DNA of 64,000 nt from Cupriavidus sp. AU9028 (GTDB lineage Bacteria > Pseudomonadota > Gammaproteobacteria > Burkholderiales > Burkholderiaceae), in the NCBI RefSeq assembly GCF_019795295.1, contig NZ_JAIMCG010000018.1:24481-88480 (forward strand). The letters run 5' to 3'. Each line of letters opens with the position of its first letter. Within the stretch, counting starts at the first letter, position 1. The position numbers and the translations under genes were made by a program. Shown here piece after piece: positions 1-8,765 of this stretch. A model generated the notes under the pieces. The model had not been told where the DNA came from and searched no databases. It was given only the letters and a program-made list of their open reading frames with translations.

Positions 1-2
1 GC

Positions 3-353
3 GAGGCCGCGGCCGCGCCGATCTGCTACAACGAAGTGTGGGTGCACCCCGATTTTCGCGGCGTGCAGGGGGCCGAGCAGGACATCGAAGCGTCGGTGTT
101 CCACCTGATCGAGCAGCAGTTCAACGTGGCGATTGCCCGCATCGAGCAGGTGATCCACGCCGCTGCCTTGCCCGCCGATATCGCCGCGCTCCTGCAGGTC
201 GACCCCGGCACTGCCGGGCTGTGGATCAACCGGCAGTACCGCGATGCGAACGGACGCCTGATCGAGATGGCGCTGTCGGTGCATCCGGCCGAGCGCTTCT
301 CGTACCGGATGGTGCTGGACCGGGCCTGGCGCGGCCCCTCCGAGGGCGGCTAG
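3..353 (+). CDS. GntR/HutC-family regulator, C-terminal UTRA domain (5' partial)
   Basis: The reading frame is open from the first bases of the window to a TAG stop, so only the C-terminal part (about 116 residues) is present. The visible protein matches the second half of a UTRA ligand-binding domain of the HutC subfamily of GntR regulators: a YNEVWVHPDF segment, a central helix around a VFHLIEQQF stretch, and the closing pattern of the fold with GLWINRQYRDANGRLIE and then HPAERFSYRM. The N-terminal winged helix that would bind DNA lies upstream of the window. UTRA domains sense small metabolites such as sugars, histidine derivatives or fatty acids, but the effector cannot be told from this fragment. 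The next gene converges on it from the right. Confidence 0.8.
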   Translation, partial: EAAAAPICYNEVWVHPDFRGVQGAEQDIEASVFHLIEQQFNVAIARIEQVIHAAALPADIAALLQVDPGTAGLWINRQYRDANGRLIEMALSVHPAERFSYRMVLDRAWRGPSEGG

Positions 354-397
354 GAGCGCCGCCGCGGGGGCGCAGCGGCGCTGGCGTCAGCGACTTC

Positions 398-949
398 TCA
401 GCGGTTGCCAGGATAGTGCGTGAATCGGCTGGCCGTGCCATCGGCCCGCACCAGCAGCACGTCGTACGTGTCCCGGCGGTCTCCCTGCTCCATGCCGGGC
501 GAGCCCACCGGCATGCCCGGCACCGCCAGTCCGGTTGCCTTCGGCCGCGCGGCCAGCAGCTTGCGGATATCGGCCGCCGGCACATGGCCTTCGAGCACAT
601 AGCCCTCGACCACGCCGGTGTGGCACGAACCGAACCGCTCCGGCATGCCCAGCCGCGCCCGGTGCTCGCCGGTGTCCTCGACATTGCGCACCGTGGCCGC
701 GAAGCCGTTCTGCCGCAGGTGCGACACCCAGCCCTCGCAGCAGCCGCACAGCGGGCTCTTGAAGACTTCGATGGCGGGCGCCGCCGTGGAGGCGAGCGCC
801 GCGCGCGGCACGACGGCAAGCGCCGCCGCGCTGGCGGCCCCGGCGGCGAGCAGCATCAGCGCCTGCCGGCGCGTGACAGGCGGCGAGAACGGCCGCGATG
901 GGTCCAGCATCGCCACCCCGATCGATCGCGAAACGCTTCGCTTGCTCAT
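398..949 (-). CDS. DUF411 family exported metal-binding protein
   Basis: Encodes 183 residues. The N-terminus has a twin-arginine-like stretch (TRRQALMLLAAGAAS, residues 26-40) and an Ala-rich h-region ending near residue 52, so the protein is probably exported, perhaps by Tat. The mature part is a DUF411 domain starting with EVFKSPLCGCCEGW, whose clustered cysteines, together with a later SCHTGVV motif, are the likely metal ligands. DUF411 proteins are often found near copper-handling genes, but none are seen here. The start ATG overlaps the TGA of the upstream hydroxybutyrate dehydrogenase gene (ATGA, 946-949), so the two are probably translationally coupled. A second ATG at codon 14 (910) would leave a more typical signal-peptide n-region and cannot be excluded. 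Confidence 0.85.
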   Translation of the reverse strand: MSKRSVSRSIGVAMLDPSRPFSPPVTRRQALMLLAAGAASAAALAVVPRAALASTAAPAIEVFKSPLCGCCEGWVSHLRQNGFAATVRNVEDTGEHRARLGMPERFGSCHTGVVEGYVLEGHVPAADIRKLLAARPKATGLAVPGMPVGSPGMEQGDRRDTYDVLLVRADGTASRFTHYPGNR

Positions 950-1722
950 TGCGCCACCCATCCTCCATCCATGTTCCACGCCGCCCCTCGCACCTGCGCG
1001 GCGGCATCGCTGGCCAGGAACACCGCCAGCGCGCCGAGCTCCTGCGGCGTGACGAACTGGCCCGAGGGCTGCTTCTCCATCACCAGTTCGCGCTTGGCCT
1101 GCTCGACCGGGATGCCCTCGCGCTCGGCGCGCGCATCGACCTGCTTCTGCACCAGCGGCGTCAGCACCCAGCCGGGGCAGATCGCGTTGGCCGTGATGCC
1201 GGTCTGCGCCGTCTCCAGCGCGGTGACCTTGGTCAGCCCGACGATGCCGTGCTTGGCCGCGACATAGGCCGACTTCTGGGCCGACGCCACCAGCCCGTGC
1301 GCCGACGCGATATTGATGATGCGGCCCCAGTTCTTCTGCTTCATGCCGGGCAGGGCCAGCCGCGTGGTGTGGAAGGCCGAGGTCAGGTTGATGGCGATCA
1401 CCGCGTCCCAGCGCTCGACCGGGAAGTCCTCGATGTTGGCCACATGCTGGATGCCGGCGTTGTTGACGAGGATATCGACGCCACCGAACTCGCTGTCCGC
1501 GTAGCGCATCATCTCCTCGATCTCCGCGGGCCGGCTCATGTCGGCGCCGTGATAGCCGACGCGGATGCCGTTGCCAGCCTGCTCGGCCTCGCGGCGGGCG
1601 CCGTCGGCGTCGCCGAAGCCATTGAGGATCAGGTTCGCGCCCTGCGCGGCCAGTGCCTGTGCGATGCCCAGACCGATACCACTGGTCGAGCCGGTGACCA
1701 GCGCCGTCTTGCCCTTCAGCAT
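946..1722 (-). CDS. bdhA: D-3-hydroxybutyrate dehydrogenase (SDR family)
   Basis: A 258-residue classical short-chain dehydrogenase that should interconvert D-3-hydroxybutyrate and acetoacetate with NAD(H) in the cytoplasm. The cofactor motif TGSTSGIG is at residues 10-17, NNAG at 87-90, Asn112, and the catalytic Ser140, Tyr153 and Lys157. The segments NNAGIQHVANIEDFP and NAICPGWVLTPLVQKQ are characteristic of 3-hydroxybutyrate dehydrogenases rather than of generic SDRs. The length is normal. The role fits turnover of polyhydroxybutyrate, for which this window also has a phasin gene. It is the first gene of a two-gene unit with the DUF411 gene. The exact paralogue within the bdh group is not certain. 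Confidence 0.88.
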   Translation of the reverse strand: MLKGKTALVTGSTSGIGLGIAQALAAQGANLILNGFGDADGARREAEQAGNGIRVGYHGADMSRPAEIEEMMRYADSEFGGVDILVNNAGIQHVANIEDFPVERWDAVIAINLTSAFHTTRLALPGMKQKNWGRIINIASAHGLVASAQKSAYVAAKHGIVGLTKVTALETAQTGITANAICPGWVLTPLVQKQVDARAEREGIPVEQAKRELVMEKQPSGQFVTPQELGALAVFLASDAAAQVRGAAWNMDGGWVAQ

Positions 1723-1972
1723 GGTTGCCTCCGTCGAGTAGGGTGAATGGCGCGGCGAATCCCGCCAGCGCCGCCGCCTGGCACTGCGGCCTCATCGTGT
1801 TGCCTGCCCCGGCGCCGCGGGAGCGCAAGGACACGGATGCGCGGCCACGTCGGCCAGGTCGGCTTGTCGCATTGTAGCGCCGGGGGCGTACAATCCGGCT
1901 TTACCCATCCGCCCCGCCAGGGGCTGTCATCGACGCCGGCACCGGCGTCCGCCACAAGAGAGGGGAGTGAGA

Positions 1973-2857
1973 ATGTCAGCCAGTCCGCGCCTCGGCTTTG
2001 TCCAGTGCTTCAGTCCCGCGGGCTTGCACCGCATGGCCTATCACGAGTGGGGGGACCCGGCCAACCCGAAGGTCCTGCTGTGCGTGCACGGGCTGACCCG
2101 CACCGGCCGCGATTTCGACGCCCTCGCGCGCGAGATGTGCGGCGAGTACCGGGTGGTCTGCCCCGATGTCGCCGGACGCGGCAACTCCGATCGCCTGGCC
2201 GATCCACGCCATTACATCGTGCCGCAGTACGTGTCCGACATGGTCACGCTGATCGCCCGGCTGCAGGTCGAGAAGGTCGACTGGTTCGGTACCTCGATGG
2301 GCGGCCTGATCGGCATGGGCCTTGCGGGCTTGCCCGGCAGTCCCGTGCGCAAGCTGCTGCTCAACGATGTCGGTCCACGCATCGCGCCGTCGGCGCTGGA
2401 GCGCATCGGCGCCTACCTCGGGTTGCCGGTGCGCTTTCGCACCTTCGAGGAAGGGCTTGCTTACCTCCAGACCATCAGCGCTTCCTTCGGCCGGCACACC
2501 CCGGAGCAGTGGCGCGAGCTGAATGCCGCTATCCTGAAGCCGGTGCAGGGCAACGAAGGGCTGGAATGGGGGCTGCATTACGACCCGGCGCTGGCCGAGC
2601 CCTTCCGCGGCATCACCCCGGAAATGGCGGCGGCCTCCGAGGCCGCGATGTGGCGATTCTTCGAGGCGATCCAGGCGCCCGTGCTGATCGTGCGCGGCGC
2701 GCAATCGGACCTGCTGACGCGCGAGACGACGGCCGAAATGGTGCAGCGCGGCCAGTCGGTGCGCTCGATCGAGATCGAGGATGTCGGCCACGCGCCGACC
2801 TTCGTCGATCCGGCGCAGATCGCCATCGCCAGGGACTTTTTTCTCGGCGCCGGCTGA
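1973..2857 (+). CDS. alpha/beta-fold hydrolase
   Basis: Encodes 294 residues from the ATG at 1973, chosen because a purine-rich ribosome site (AGAGGGGAG) ends about seven bases upstream; an in-frame GTG two codons earlier is less well placed. The fold is clear: VHGLTRTGRDFD gives the oxyanion strand, GTSMGG carries the nucleophile Ser108, an Asp sits in the RGAQSD segment and a His in DVGHAPTF. The closest general pattern is that of small-molecule esterases or lactonases of the alpha/beta hydrolase superfamily with a cap domain. The substrate cannot be named from sequence. A RidA-family gene follows after 70 bases and may be co-transcribed. Confidence 0.85.
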   Translation: MSASPRLGFVQCFSPAGLHRMAYHEWGDPANPKVLLCVHGLTRTGRDFDALAREMCGEYRVVCPDVAGRGNSDRLADPRHYIVPQYVSDMVTLIARLQVEKVDWFGTSMGGLIGMGLAGLPGSPVRKLLLNDVGPRIAPSALERIGAYLGLPVRFRTFEEGLAYLQTISASFGRHTPEQWRELNAAILKPVQGNEGLEWGLHYDPALAEPFRGITPEMAAASEAAMWRFFEAIQAPVLIVRGAQSDLLTRETTAEMVQRGQSVRSIEIEDVGHAPTFVDPAQIAIARDFFLGAG

Positions 2858-2927
2858 TTCGGTCGGCACCGCATCGAACCTGAAACACGCGCCCGACGCG
2901 AGGGCGCGACAGCATCGAATCCACACC

Positions 2928-3290
2928 ATGAGCACTGAACTGAAGCGCGCCCACGTCGGCAAACGCCTCTCCGAATACGCCGTCTACAACGGTGTCGTCT
3001 ATCTGGGCGGCCAGGTCCCCGAGGTCAATCCCGAGGCGGATTTCCGCGCGCAGACCCGCGAGGTGCTGGGTCATATCGACCGCCTGCTGGCCGAGGCCGG
3101 CAGCGACAAGACCCGCATCCTGACCTGCCAGATCTTCCTGGCCGACATCGCGCTGATCGGCCAGATGAACGAGGTCTGGGACGAGTGGGTGCCGCAGGGC
3201 AATACGCCGCCGCGCGCCACCGTGGAGGCGAAGCTGGCCGATCCGCGCTATCTGATCGAGGTGGTGGTCAGCGCGGCATTGAACGCATAG
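2928..3290 (+). CDS. RidA family protein (YjgF/YER057c/UK114)
   Basis: A 120-residue cytoplasmic protein of the RidA superfamily, the members of which typically form trimers and hydrolyse reactive enamine or imine intermediates from amino-acid metabolism. The start ATG at 2928 gives a protein of standard length; the longer open frame begins inside the preceding gene. Recognisable features are YNGVVYLGGQVPE near the N-terminus, a DIALIGQMNEVWDEWV helix, PPRATVEAKLADPRYLIEV with Arg96 in the position of the substrate-binding arginine, and a terminal EVVVSAAL strand. This is one of the divergent subfamilies rather than the archetypal RidA, so its specific substrate is unknown. Confidence 0.88.
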   Translation: MSTELKRAHVGKRLSEYAVYNGVVYLGGQVPEVNPEADFRAQTREVLGHIDRLLAEAGSDKTRILTCQIFLADIALIGQMNEVWDEWVPQGNTPPRATVEAKLADPRYLIEVVVSAALNA

Positions 3291-3317
3291 GCGACAGCGC
3301 CGCGCTGACCTCGGCCT

Positions 3318-3345
3318 GCCCCTCTCCCGTCCGCGGGAGAGGGGC
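3318..3345. repeat. Perfect 12-bp inverted repeat (intergenic hairpin)
   Basis: GCCCCTCTCCCG at 3318-3329 and its exact complement at 3334-3345 enclose a four-base loop, followed by more purine-rich sequence. It lies between the RidA stop and relA. There is no T-run, so it is not a standard intrinsic terminator. The sequence resembles the CCCTCTCCC/GGGAGAGGG palindromes scattered between genes in this family of bacteria; a degenerate relative is visible near 60352-60378. Confidence 0.65.
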
Positions 3346-3418
3346 AGGGGGAGAGGGCGCCGGAGAGAGAGGGAAAGCGCGGCAGCAGCATGGTTGAAGG
3401 CGGAGAGATCTTGTCGAG

Positions 3419-5641
3419 ATGGTGACGTCGACCGATGTAACGGGGCAGACGGCGGGAACGCCGGACGTGGCCCTGGTCGAGCAGGCGCTGGCGTTCGCCC
3501 GCGAGCGGGGCAGCGAGACGACGCTGCCCACCGGCGAAGGCGTGGTGTCGCATGCGGAGGGGATGCTGCGCATCCTCGATGGCCTGCGCGTGGATGATGC
3601 CGCGCGGGCGGCGGCCTGCCTGTTTGCCGTCGCCGCCTTCGTGCCCGATACCGAGGGCGAGATCGCGACACGCTTCGGCGACGAAGTGGCACGGCTGGTC
3701 AACGGCGTGCGCGAACTGCTGCGCATCGGCGCCATCGCGGTCAATCGCGAAGAGGTCGCCGAGCCCTCCCGGGACCAGGTGCAGGCGCGCCACGAGCAGG
3801 TCGAGGCGCTGCGCAAGATGCTGCTGGCCTTCGCCCAGGATATCCGCGTCGTGCTGGTGCGGCTGGCGTCCCGCCTGCAGACGCTGCGCTGGCTCGCGCA
3901 GACCAAGACCCCGCCGCTGCCCGGCGTCGCGCGGGAAACGCTGGACATCTACGCGCCGCTGGCCAACCGGCTCGGCATCTGGCAGATGAAGTGGGAGCTG
4001 GAGGACCTGGCCTTCCGCTTCGAGCAGCCCGATACCTACAAGCGGATCGCGCGCCTGCTGGACGAAAAGCGCATCGAGCGCGAAGGCTATATCGCGCAGG
4101 CGATCGAGCGCCTGCAGCAGGAGCTCGCCGCGGCCGGCATTCGTGCCGAGGTCAGCGGCCGGCCCAAGCACATCTACAGCATCTGGAAGAAGATGCGCGG
4201 CAAGAACGTCGACTTCGCCGACCTCTATGACGTGCGCGCCTTCCGGGTGATCGTCGACGACATCAAGGACTGCTATGCGGTGCTCGGCATCGTGCACCAC
4301 GTCTGGCAGCCGATCCCGCGCGAGTTCGACGACTACATCTCGCGCCCCAAGCCCAACGGCTACAAGTCGCTGCATACGGTGGTGATCGGCGACGACGGCC
4401 GCGCATTCGAAGTGCAGATCCGCACGCAGGAGATGCACCACTTCGCCGAGTACGGCATCGCAGCGCACTGGCGCTACAAGGAGGCCGGCGCCAAGGCCTA
4501 TGCGGGGCAGGTGCTGGCCAACGAGAGCTACGACGAGAAGATCGCCTGGCTGCGGCAACTGCTCGCGTGGAAGGACGATGCCGACCACACCGTCGCCCAC
4601 GACGAATCGCCCTGGGAGCAGCTCAAGCACGCGGCGATCGACGACCATATCTACACGCTGACGCCGCAGGCCCGCGTGGTGGCGCTGCCCCAGGGCGCGA
4701 CCCCGGTCGACTTCGCCTACTACCTGCATACCGACCTCGGCCACCGCTGCCGCGGCGCCCGCGTGGACGGTGCGATGGTCCCGCTCAATACGCCGCTGAA
4801 GAACGGGCAGACGGTCGAGATCATTGCCGTCAAGCAGGGCGGGCCGTCGCGCGACTGGCTCAATCCGGATCTCGGTTACCTCGCCAGCCCCCGTGCGCGC
4901 GCCAAGGTGCGGGCCTGGTTCAACGCGCTGGACTCGCAGGAGACGCTGGCGCAGGGGCGCGCGCTGATCGACAAGACGCTGCAGCGCGAGGGCAAGACCG
5001 CCGTCAACCTGGATGCGCTGGCGGCGCGTTGCGGCTTCAAGGGGCCCGACGAACTCTATGCGGCGGTGGCCAAGGAAGAATACAGCCTGCGCCACGTCGA
5101 GCACGCGCTGCGCCACCCCGAGGGGGAGGAGCGTTCGCCCATCGACGAGGAAGCGGCGGTCACCAAGAAGAGCCGCGCGACCAGTGTCGCGCGCGGCGCC
5201 AAGAGCGGTGTGCTGGTGGTCGGCGTCGATTCGCTGATGACGCAGATGTCGCGCTGCTGCAAGCCGGCGCCGCCGGACGACATCGTGGGGTTCGTCACGC
5301 GCGGACGCGGCGTCTCGATCCATCGCCGGCAATGCACCACGTTCCAGCAGCTGTCCGCGCGTGCCCCCGAGCGGGTGATCCACACCGAGTGGGGCATCAA
5401 GAGCGACGCCGTCTATCCGGTCGGCATCCAGGTCGAGGCCATCGACCGCCAGGGCTTGCTGCGCGACATCTCGGAGGTGCTTTCGCGCGAGAAGATCAAT
5501 GTGACTGGCGTGAAGACGCTGAGCAGCAAGGGCGTGGCGAAGATGCAGTTCACCGCCGAGGTGTCCGAGGCGACGCAGCTGCAACGCGCGATGCAGATCA
5601 TCGAAGAGGTGGCAGGGGTATTGCAGGCAAAACGGAAGTGA
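3419..5641 (+). CDS. relA: GTP pyrophosphokinase RelA ((p)ppGpp synthetase)
   Basis: Encodes 740 residues, the usual RelA length. RelA makes (p)ppGpp from ATP and GTP or GDP when uncharged tRNA reaches the ribosome. The N-terminal HD hydrolase region is degenerate: where SpoT-type proteins have an HD...ED metal site this one reads LFAVAAFVPD (residues 68-77), so hydrolysis should be lost. The synthetase domain has EFDD at 302-305 followed by PKPNGYKSLH; the acidic EXDD version is the signature of monofunctional RelA rather than bifunctional SpoT. A TGS domain follows around residues 400-465 and an ACT domain ends the protein (VEAIDRQGLLRDISEVLS). The ATG at 3419 has an AAGGCGGAGAG site upstream. 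The tRNA-Val promoter lies within its last codons. Confidence 0.95.
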   Translation: MVTSTDVTGQTAGTPDVALVEQALAFARERGSETTLPTGEGVVSHAEGMLRILDGLRVDDAARAAACLFAVAAFVPDTEGEIATRFGDEVARLVNGVRELLRIGAIAVNREEVAEPSRDQVQARHEQVEALRKMLLAFAQDIRVVLVRLASRLQTLRWLAQTKTPPLPGVARETLDIYAPLANRLGIWQMKWELEDLAFRFEQPDTYKRIARLLDEKRIEREGYIAQAIERLQQELAAAGIRAEVSGRPKHIYSIWKKMRGKNVDFADLYDVRAFRVIVDDIKDCYAVLGIVHHVWQPIPREFDDYISRPKPNGYKSLHTVVIGDDGRAFEVQIRTQEMHHFAEYGIAAHWRYKEAGAKAYAGQVLANESYDEKIAWLRQLLAWKDDADHTVAHDESPWEQLKHAAIDDHIYTLTPQARVVALPQGATPVDFAYYLHTDLGHRCRGARVDGAMVPLNTPLKNGQTVEIIAVKQGGPSRDWLNPDLGYLASPRARAKVRAWFNALDSQETLAQGRALIDKTLQREGKTAVNLDALAARCGFKGPDELYAAVAKEEYSLRHVEHALRHPEGEERSPIDEEAAVTKKSRATSVARGAKSGVLVVGVDSLMTQMSRCCKPAPPDDIVGFVTRGRGVSIHRRQCTTFQQLSARAPERVIHTEWGIKSDAVYPVGIQVEAIDRQGLLRDISEVLSREKINVTGVKTLSSKGVAKMQFTAEVSEATQLQRAMQIIEEVAGVLQAKRK

Positions 5642-5650
5642 TGCTATACT
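5621..5650 (+). promoter_or_regulatory. sigma70-type promoter for tRNA-Val
   Basis: TTGCAG at 5621-5626 and TATACT at 5645-5650 are separated by 18 bases, and the -10 element ends 12 bases before the tRNA. The promoter overlaps the 3' end and stop codon of relA, so the tRNA can be transcribed independently. Confidence 0.65.
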
Positions 5651-5662
5651 TGCGTCTTCACT

Positions 5663-5739
5663 AGGCTCGTAGCTCAGCTGGTTAGAGCACCACCTTGACA
5701 TGGTGGGGGTCGTTGGTTCGAGTCCAATCGAGCCTACCA
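5663..5739 (+). tRNA. tRNA-Val(GAC)
   Basis: A complete cloverleaf of 77 bases including an encoded CCA. The acceptor stem pairs AGGCTCG (5663-5669) with CGAGCCT (5729-5735). The D-arm begins GCTCAGCTGG, the anticodon loop TTGACAT places GAC at 5697-5699, and the T-arm contains GGTTCGAGTCC. The body is very close to the E. coli tRNA-Val(GAC) pattern. It lies between relA and thrS. Confidence 0.97.
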
Positions 5740-5805
5740 ACGAATTGCAGTACAGGCAGTACCCGGAAGTTGAAGTTCAACCCCGACAAACGGAACGAAG
5801 ACGCC

Positions 5806-5850
5806 ATGGTTATGACACCGCGAACTACTACCGCTGGCAAGCGACAGTAG
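5806..5850 (+). other. Possible Thr-rich leader peptide ahead of thrS
   Basis: A 14-codon frame, MVMTPRTTTAGKRQ, has Thr at positions 4, 7, 8 and 9. A weak ribosome-site-like stretch (GGAACGAAG, 5792-5800) precedes the ATG. It is followed by a small hairpin (CCCGAG 5878-5883 with CTCGGG 5888-5893) and by a perfect intrinsic terminator, and then by thrS. This layout is what a threonine-responsive transcription attenuator would look like. The alternative is chance, with the terminator simply ending the tRNA-Val transcript. No antiterminator pairing is obvious by eye. Confidence 0.4.
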
Positions 5851-5904
5851 TCGAGGTGCGCATTCGTCCCGAATTGTCCCGAGGGTTCTCGGGGTGAAAT
5901 TCAG

Positions 5905-5933
5905 AAAAACGCGGCCTTGGCCGCGTTTTTTTT
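5905..5933 (+). terminator. Intrinsic terminator between tRNA-Val and thrS
   Basis: AAAAACGCGGCC (5905-5916) pairs perfectly with GGCCGCGTTTTT (5919-5930) and runs into further Ts to 5933. It ends the tRNA-Val transcript and may double as the terminator of an attenuator for thrS. The roughly 200 bases between it and the thrS start show no strong promoter and no gene. Confidence 0.85.
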
Positions 5934-6134
5934 CGTCTGTCGCCTGCCAGCGTCCTGATAATCTGCCGGGCGCCCGTCTCGACGGGCAGCCCATCGAACG
6001 TCGTTGCGACGCTTCGGCCGACGCCGGCGATTGCTGGCGCAAGGTGCCGAGGCCGGCGCAACCGCTCCGTCGCAATTGCTGTACACCGCCCGTGCCACAG
6101 GCCGGCCGTGGCGGAACCCTGTTAGAGGTGCAAG

Positions 6135-8042
6135 ATGATCGCAATCACGCTGCCGGATGGCTCCCGCCGCGAATACCCCGAACCGGTGACGGTCGCCCAG
6201 GTCGCCCAGAGCATTGGCGCCGGTCTGGCCAAGGCCGCGCTGGCCGGCAAGGTCGACGGCAAGCTGGTCGATACCAGCTACCTGATCGACCGCGACGCGC
6301 AGGTGTCCATCGTCACGGACAAGGACCCGGAAGGGGTTGACGTGATCCGCCATTCGACGGCGCACCTGCTGGCCTACGCCGTCAAGTCGCTGTATCCCGA
6401 TGCCCAGGTCACGATCGGCCCGGTGATCGACAACGGCTTCTACTACGACTTCTCGTACAAGCGTCCCTTCACGCCCGAAGATCTGGCCGCGATCGAGAAG
6501 AAGATGGCCGAGCTGGCGAAGAAGGATGAGCCGGTGACGCGCGAGGTCTGGAGCCGCGACGAGGCCGTGCGTCTGTTCGAGTCGATGGGCGAGAAGTACA
6601 AGGCCGAGATCATCGCGTCGATTCCGCAGGACGAGCAGATCGGCCTGTATCGCGAGGGCGAGTTCGTCGACCTCTGCCGCGGCCCGCACGTTCCGTCGAC
6701 GGGCAAGCTGAAGGTCTTCAAGCTGATGAAGGTCGCCGGTGCCTATTGGCGCGGCGATTCGAACAACGAGATGCTGCAGCGGATCTATGGCACGGCCTGG
6801 GCAAAGAAGGAAGACCAGGAAGCCTACCTGCACATGCTGGAAGAAGCCGAGAAGCGCGACCACCGCAAGCTCGGCAAGCAGCTGGACCTGTTCCACCTGC
6901 AGGAAGAGGCGCCGGGCATGGTGTTCTGGCACCCCAAGGGCTGGCAGGTCTGGCAGGCGGTCGAGCAATACATGCGGGGCCGGCTGACGGAGGCGGGCTA
7001 CGACGAAGTGCGCACGCCGCAGGTGATGGACCGTACGCTGTGGGAAAAGTCGGGCCACTGGGCGAACTACAAGGAAAACATGTTCGTCACGGAGTCGGAA
7101 AAGCGCGACTACGCGATCAAGCCGATGAACTGCCCGGGCCATGTGCAGATCTTCAACCACGGCCTGCGCTCGTACCGCGACCTGCCGCTGCGCCTGGCCG
7201 AGTTCGGCTCCTGCCACCGCAACGAGCCGTCCGGCGCGCTGCATGGCCTGATGCGCGTGCGCGGCTTCGTGCAGGATGACGCCCATATCTTCTGCACGGA
7301 GGAGCAGATCGTCGCCGAGGCCAAGGCCTTCAATGAACTGGCCTTCGCCGTCTATGACGATTTCGGCTTCAAGGACGTCGCCGTCAAGCTGTCGCTGCGG
7401 CCGGCGCAGCGCGCGGGCTCGGACGAGATCTGGGATCACGCCGAGGAAGGCCTGCGCCTGGCGCTGCGTGCCTGCGGCGTCGAATGGGAGGAGCTGCCGG
7501 GCGAGGGCGCGTTCTATGGCCCGAAGGTCGAGTACCACATCAAGGACGCGATCGGCCGCTCGTGGCAATGTGGCACGCTGCAGCTGGATCTGGTGCTGCC
7601 CGAGCGTCTGGGTGCTGAATACGTCGCAGAGGACAACGGCCGCAAGCGGCCGGTCATGCTGCACCGGGCCATCCTGGGTTCCTTCGAGCGCTTCCTGGGC
7701 ATCCTGCTGGAGAACCACGCGGGCGCGCTGCCGGCCTGGCTCGCTCCGGAGCAGGTCGTGGTGATGAACATCGCCGAGGCGCAGGCGGAATACGCAGCAA
7801 ATGTCGTGGAACTGCTGCGAAAACAAGGGTTTAGGGCCAAGGCGGATTTGCGCAACGAGAAAATTACGTATAAAATCCGCGAGCACTCGCTCCAGAAGAT
7901 TCCGTACCTGATCGTGGTCGGAGACAAGGAGCGGGACGCCAATCAAGTGGCCGTGCGTGCCCGTGGCAACGTGGATCTGGGGGTAATGCCCGTCTCCGCG
8001 TTTGTGGACCGTCTGCAGAACGACGTCGCCAACAAGGCCTGA
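6135..8042 (+). CDS. thrS: threonyl-tRNA synthetase
   Basis: A full-length, 635-residue class II synthetase that charges tRNA-Thr in the cytoplasm. It begins with a TGS domain (residues 1-61), followed by the alanyl/threonyl editing domain with [12 protein letters not shown], the catalytic core and a C-terminal anticodon-binding domain. The zinc ligands that select threonine are Cys333 (in MNCPGH), His384 (in DDAHIF) and His510 (in MLHRAI), each one residue before the E. coli equivalents. Motif 2 appears as [11 protein letters not shown] and motif 3 around [12 protein letters not shown]. The ATG at 6135 follows an AGAGGTG stretch. It heads the thrS-infC-rpmI-rplT group. A Thr-rich short frame and a terminator lie upstream. 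Confidence 0.98.
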   Translation: MIAITLPDGSRREYPEPVTVAQVAQSIGAGLAKAALAGKVDGKLVDTSYLIDRDAQVSIVTDKDPEGVDVIRHSTAHLLAYAVKSLYPDAQVTIGPVIDNGFYYDFSYKRPFTPEDLAAIEKKMAELAKKDEPVTREVWSRDEAVRLFESMGEKYKAEIIASIPQDEQIGLYREGEFVDLCRGPHVPSTGKLKVFKLMKVAGAYWRGDSNNEMLQRIYGTAWAKKEDQEAYLHMLEEAEKRDHRKLGKQLDLFHLQEEAPGMVFWHPKGWQVWQAVEQYMRGRLTEAGYDEVRTPQVMDRTLWEKSGHWANYKENMFVTESEKRDYAIKPMNCPGHVQIFNHGLRSYRDLPLRLAEFGSCHRNEPSGALHGLMRVRGFVQDDAHIFCTEEQIVAEAKAFNELAFAVYDDFGFKDVAVKLSLRPAQRAGSDEIWDHAEEGLRLALRACGVEWEELPGEGAFYGPKVEYHIKDAIGRSWQCGTLQLDLVLPERLGAEYVAEDNGRKRPVMLHRAILGSFERFLGILLENHAGALPAWLAPEQVVVMNIAEAQAEYAANVVELLRKQGFRAKADLRNEKITYKIREHSLQKIPYLIVVGDKERDANQVAVRARGNVDLGVMPVSAFVDRLQNDVANKA

Positions 8043-8087
8043 AGGGAAGTGCACGGCTTGTTTTTTTTCTTCGTGAGGTAACGGAAC

Positions 8088-8609
8088 ATCGCTACGGACA
8101 AAGGACATCGCATCAACCGGGAGATCAGTGCGCCCGAAGTGCGGCTGGTCGGGGTTGACAACGAGCAGCTTGGCATCGTCAAGTTCATGGACGCATTGCG
8201 TCTGGCCGAGGACAAGGACCTGGATCTGGTGGAGATCGCTCCCAATGCGTCTCCCCCCGTCGTCCGCATCATGGACTACGGCAAGTTCAAGTACGAAGAG
8301 TCCAAGCGCGCCCACGAGGCCAAGCTCAAGCAGAAGATCATCCAGGTGAAGGAAGTCAAATTCCGTCCTGGCACGGATGATGGCGACTACAACGTCAAGC
8401 TGCGCAATCTGAAGCGATTCCTGGAAGACGGCGACAAGACCAAGATCACGCTGCGTTTTCGTGGTCGGGAAATGGCCCACCAGGAGATCGGTGCGCGCGT
8501 GCTGGAGCGTCTGAAGGCCGATCTGGAGGAAGTGGGTCAGGTCGAGCAGATGCCGAAGATGGAAGGGCGCCAGATGGTCATGGTGCTGTCCCCGAAGAAG
8601 AAAAAGTAA
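8088..8609 (+). CDS. infC: translation initiation factor IF-3 with ATC start codon
   Basis: IF-3 binds the 30S subunit, prevents premature joining of 50S and checks the start codon. The reading frame has a TAA stop at 8079-8081, and between it and a GTG at 8139 there is no ATG, GTG or TTG. The N-terminal IF-3 sequence ([21 protein letters not shown]) is plainly coded upstream of that GTG, so translation must start at the ATC at 8088, seven bases after a GAGGTAA ribosome site. The product is 173 residues. Rare AUU or AUC starts are a known hallmark of infC and let IF-3 repress its own synthesis. The conserved [24 protein letters not shown] and [10 protein letters not shown] segments are all present. 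Confidence 0.96.
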   Translation: MATDKGHRINREISAPEVRLVGVDNEQLGIVKFMDALRLAEDKDLDLVEIAPNASPPVVRIMDYGKFKYEESKRAHEAKLKQKIIQVKEVKFRPGTDDGDYNVKLRNLKRFLEDGDKTKITLRFRGREMAHQEIGARVLERLKADLEEVGQVEQMPKMEGRQMVMVLSPKKKK

Positions 8610-8765
8610 GGGTTTTGCGCGATGGAGCGCCGGTGCGAACCGGCGCCTCGTCGGGCTGAAACGGCGTGGCCCGCTCGCGGGCGCGCAACAACAAGTGGAT
8701 GCGGGTCTTGCAAGCGTCGGCGCCAGCCGTCCACCTGCATGCATGTCAAAGAGCTGGAGTTTTTC

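Noticed and set aside
3248-5740. An 830-codon open frame antisense to relA
   Set aside because: Shadow frame; its first residues even run antisense through the tRNA-Val gene.
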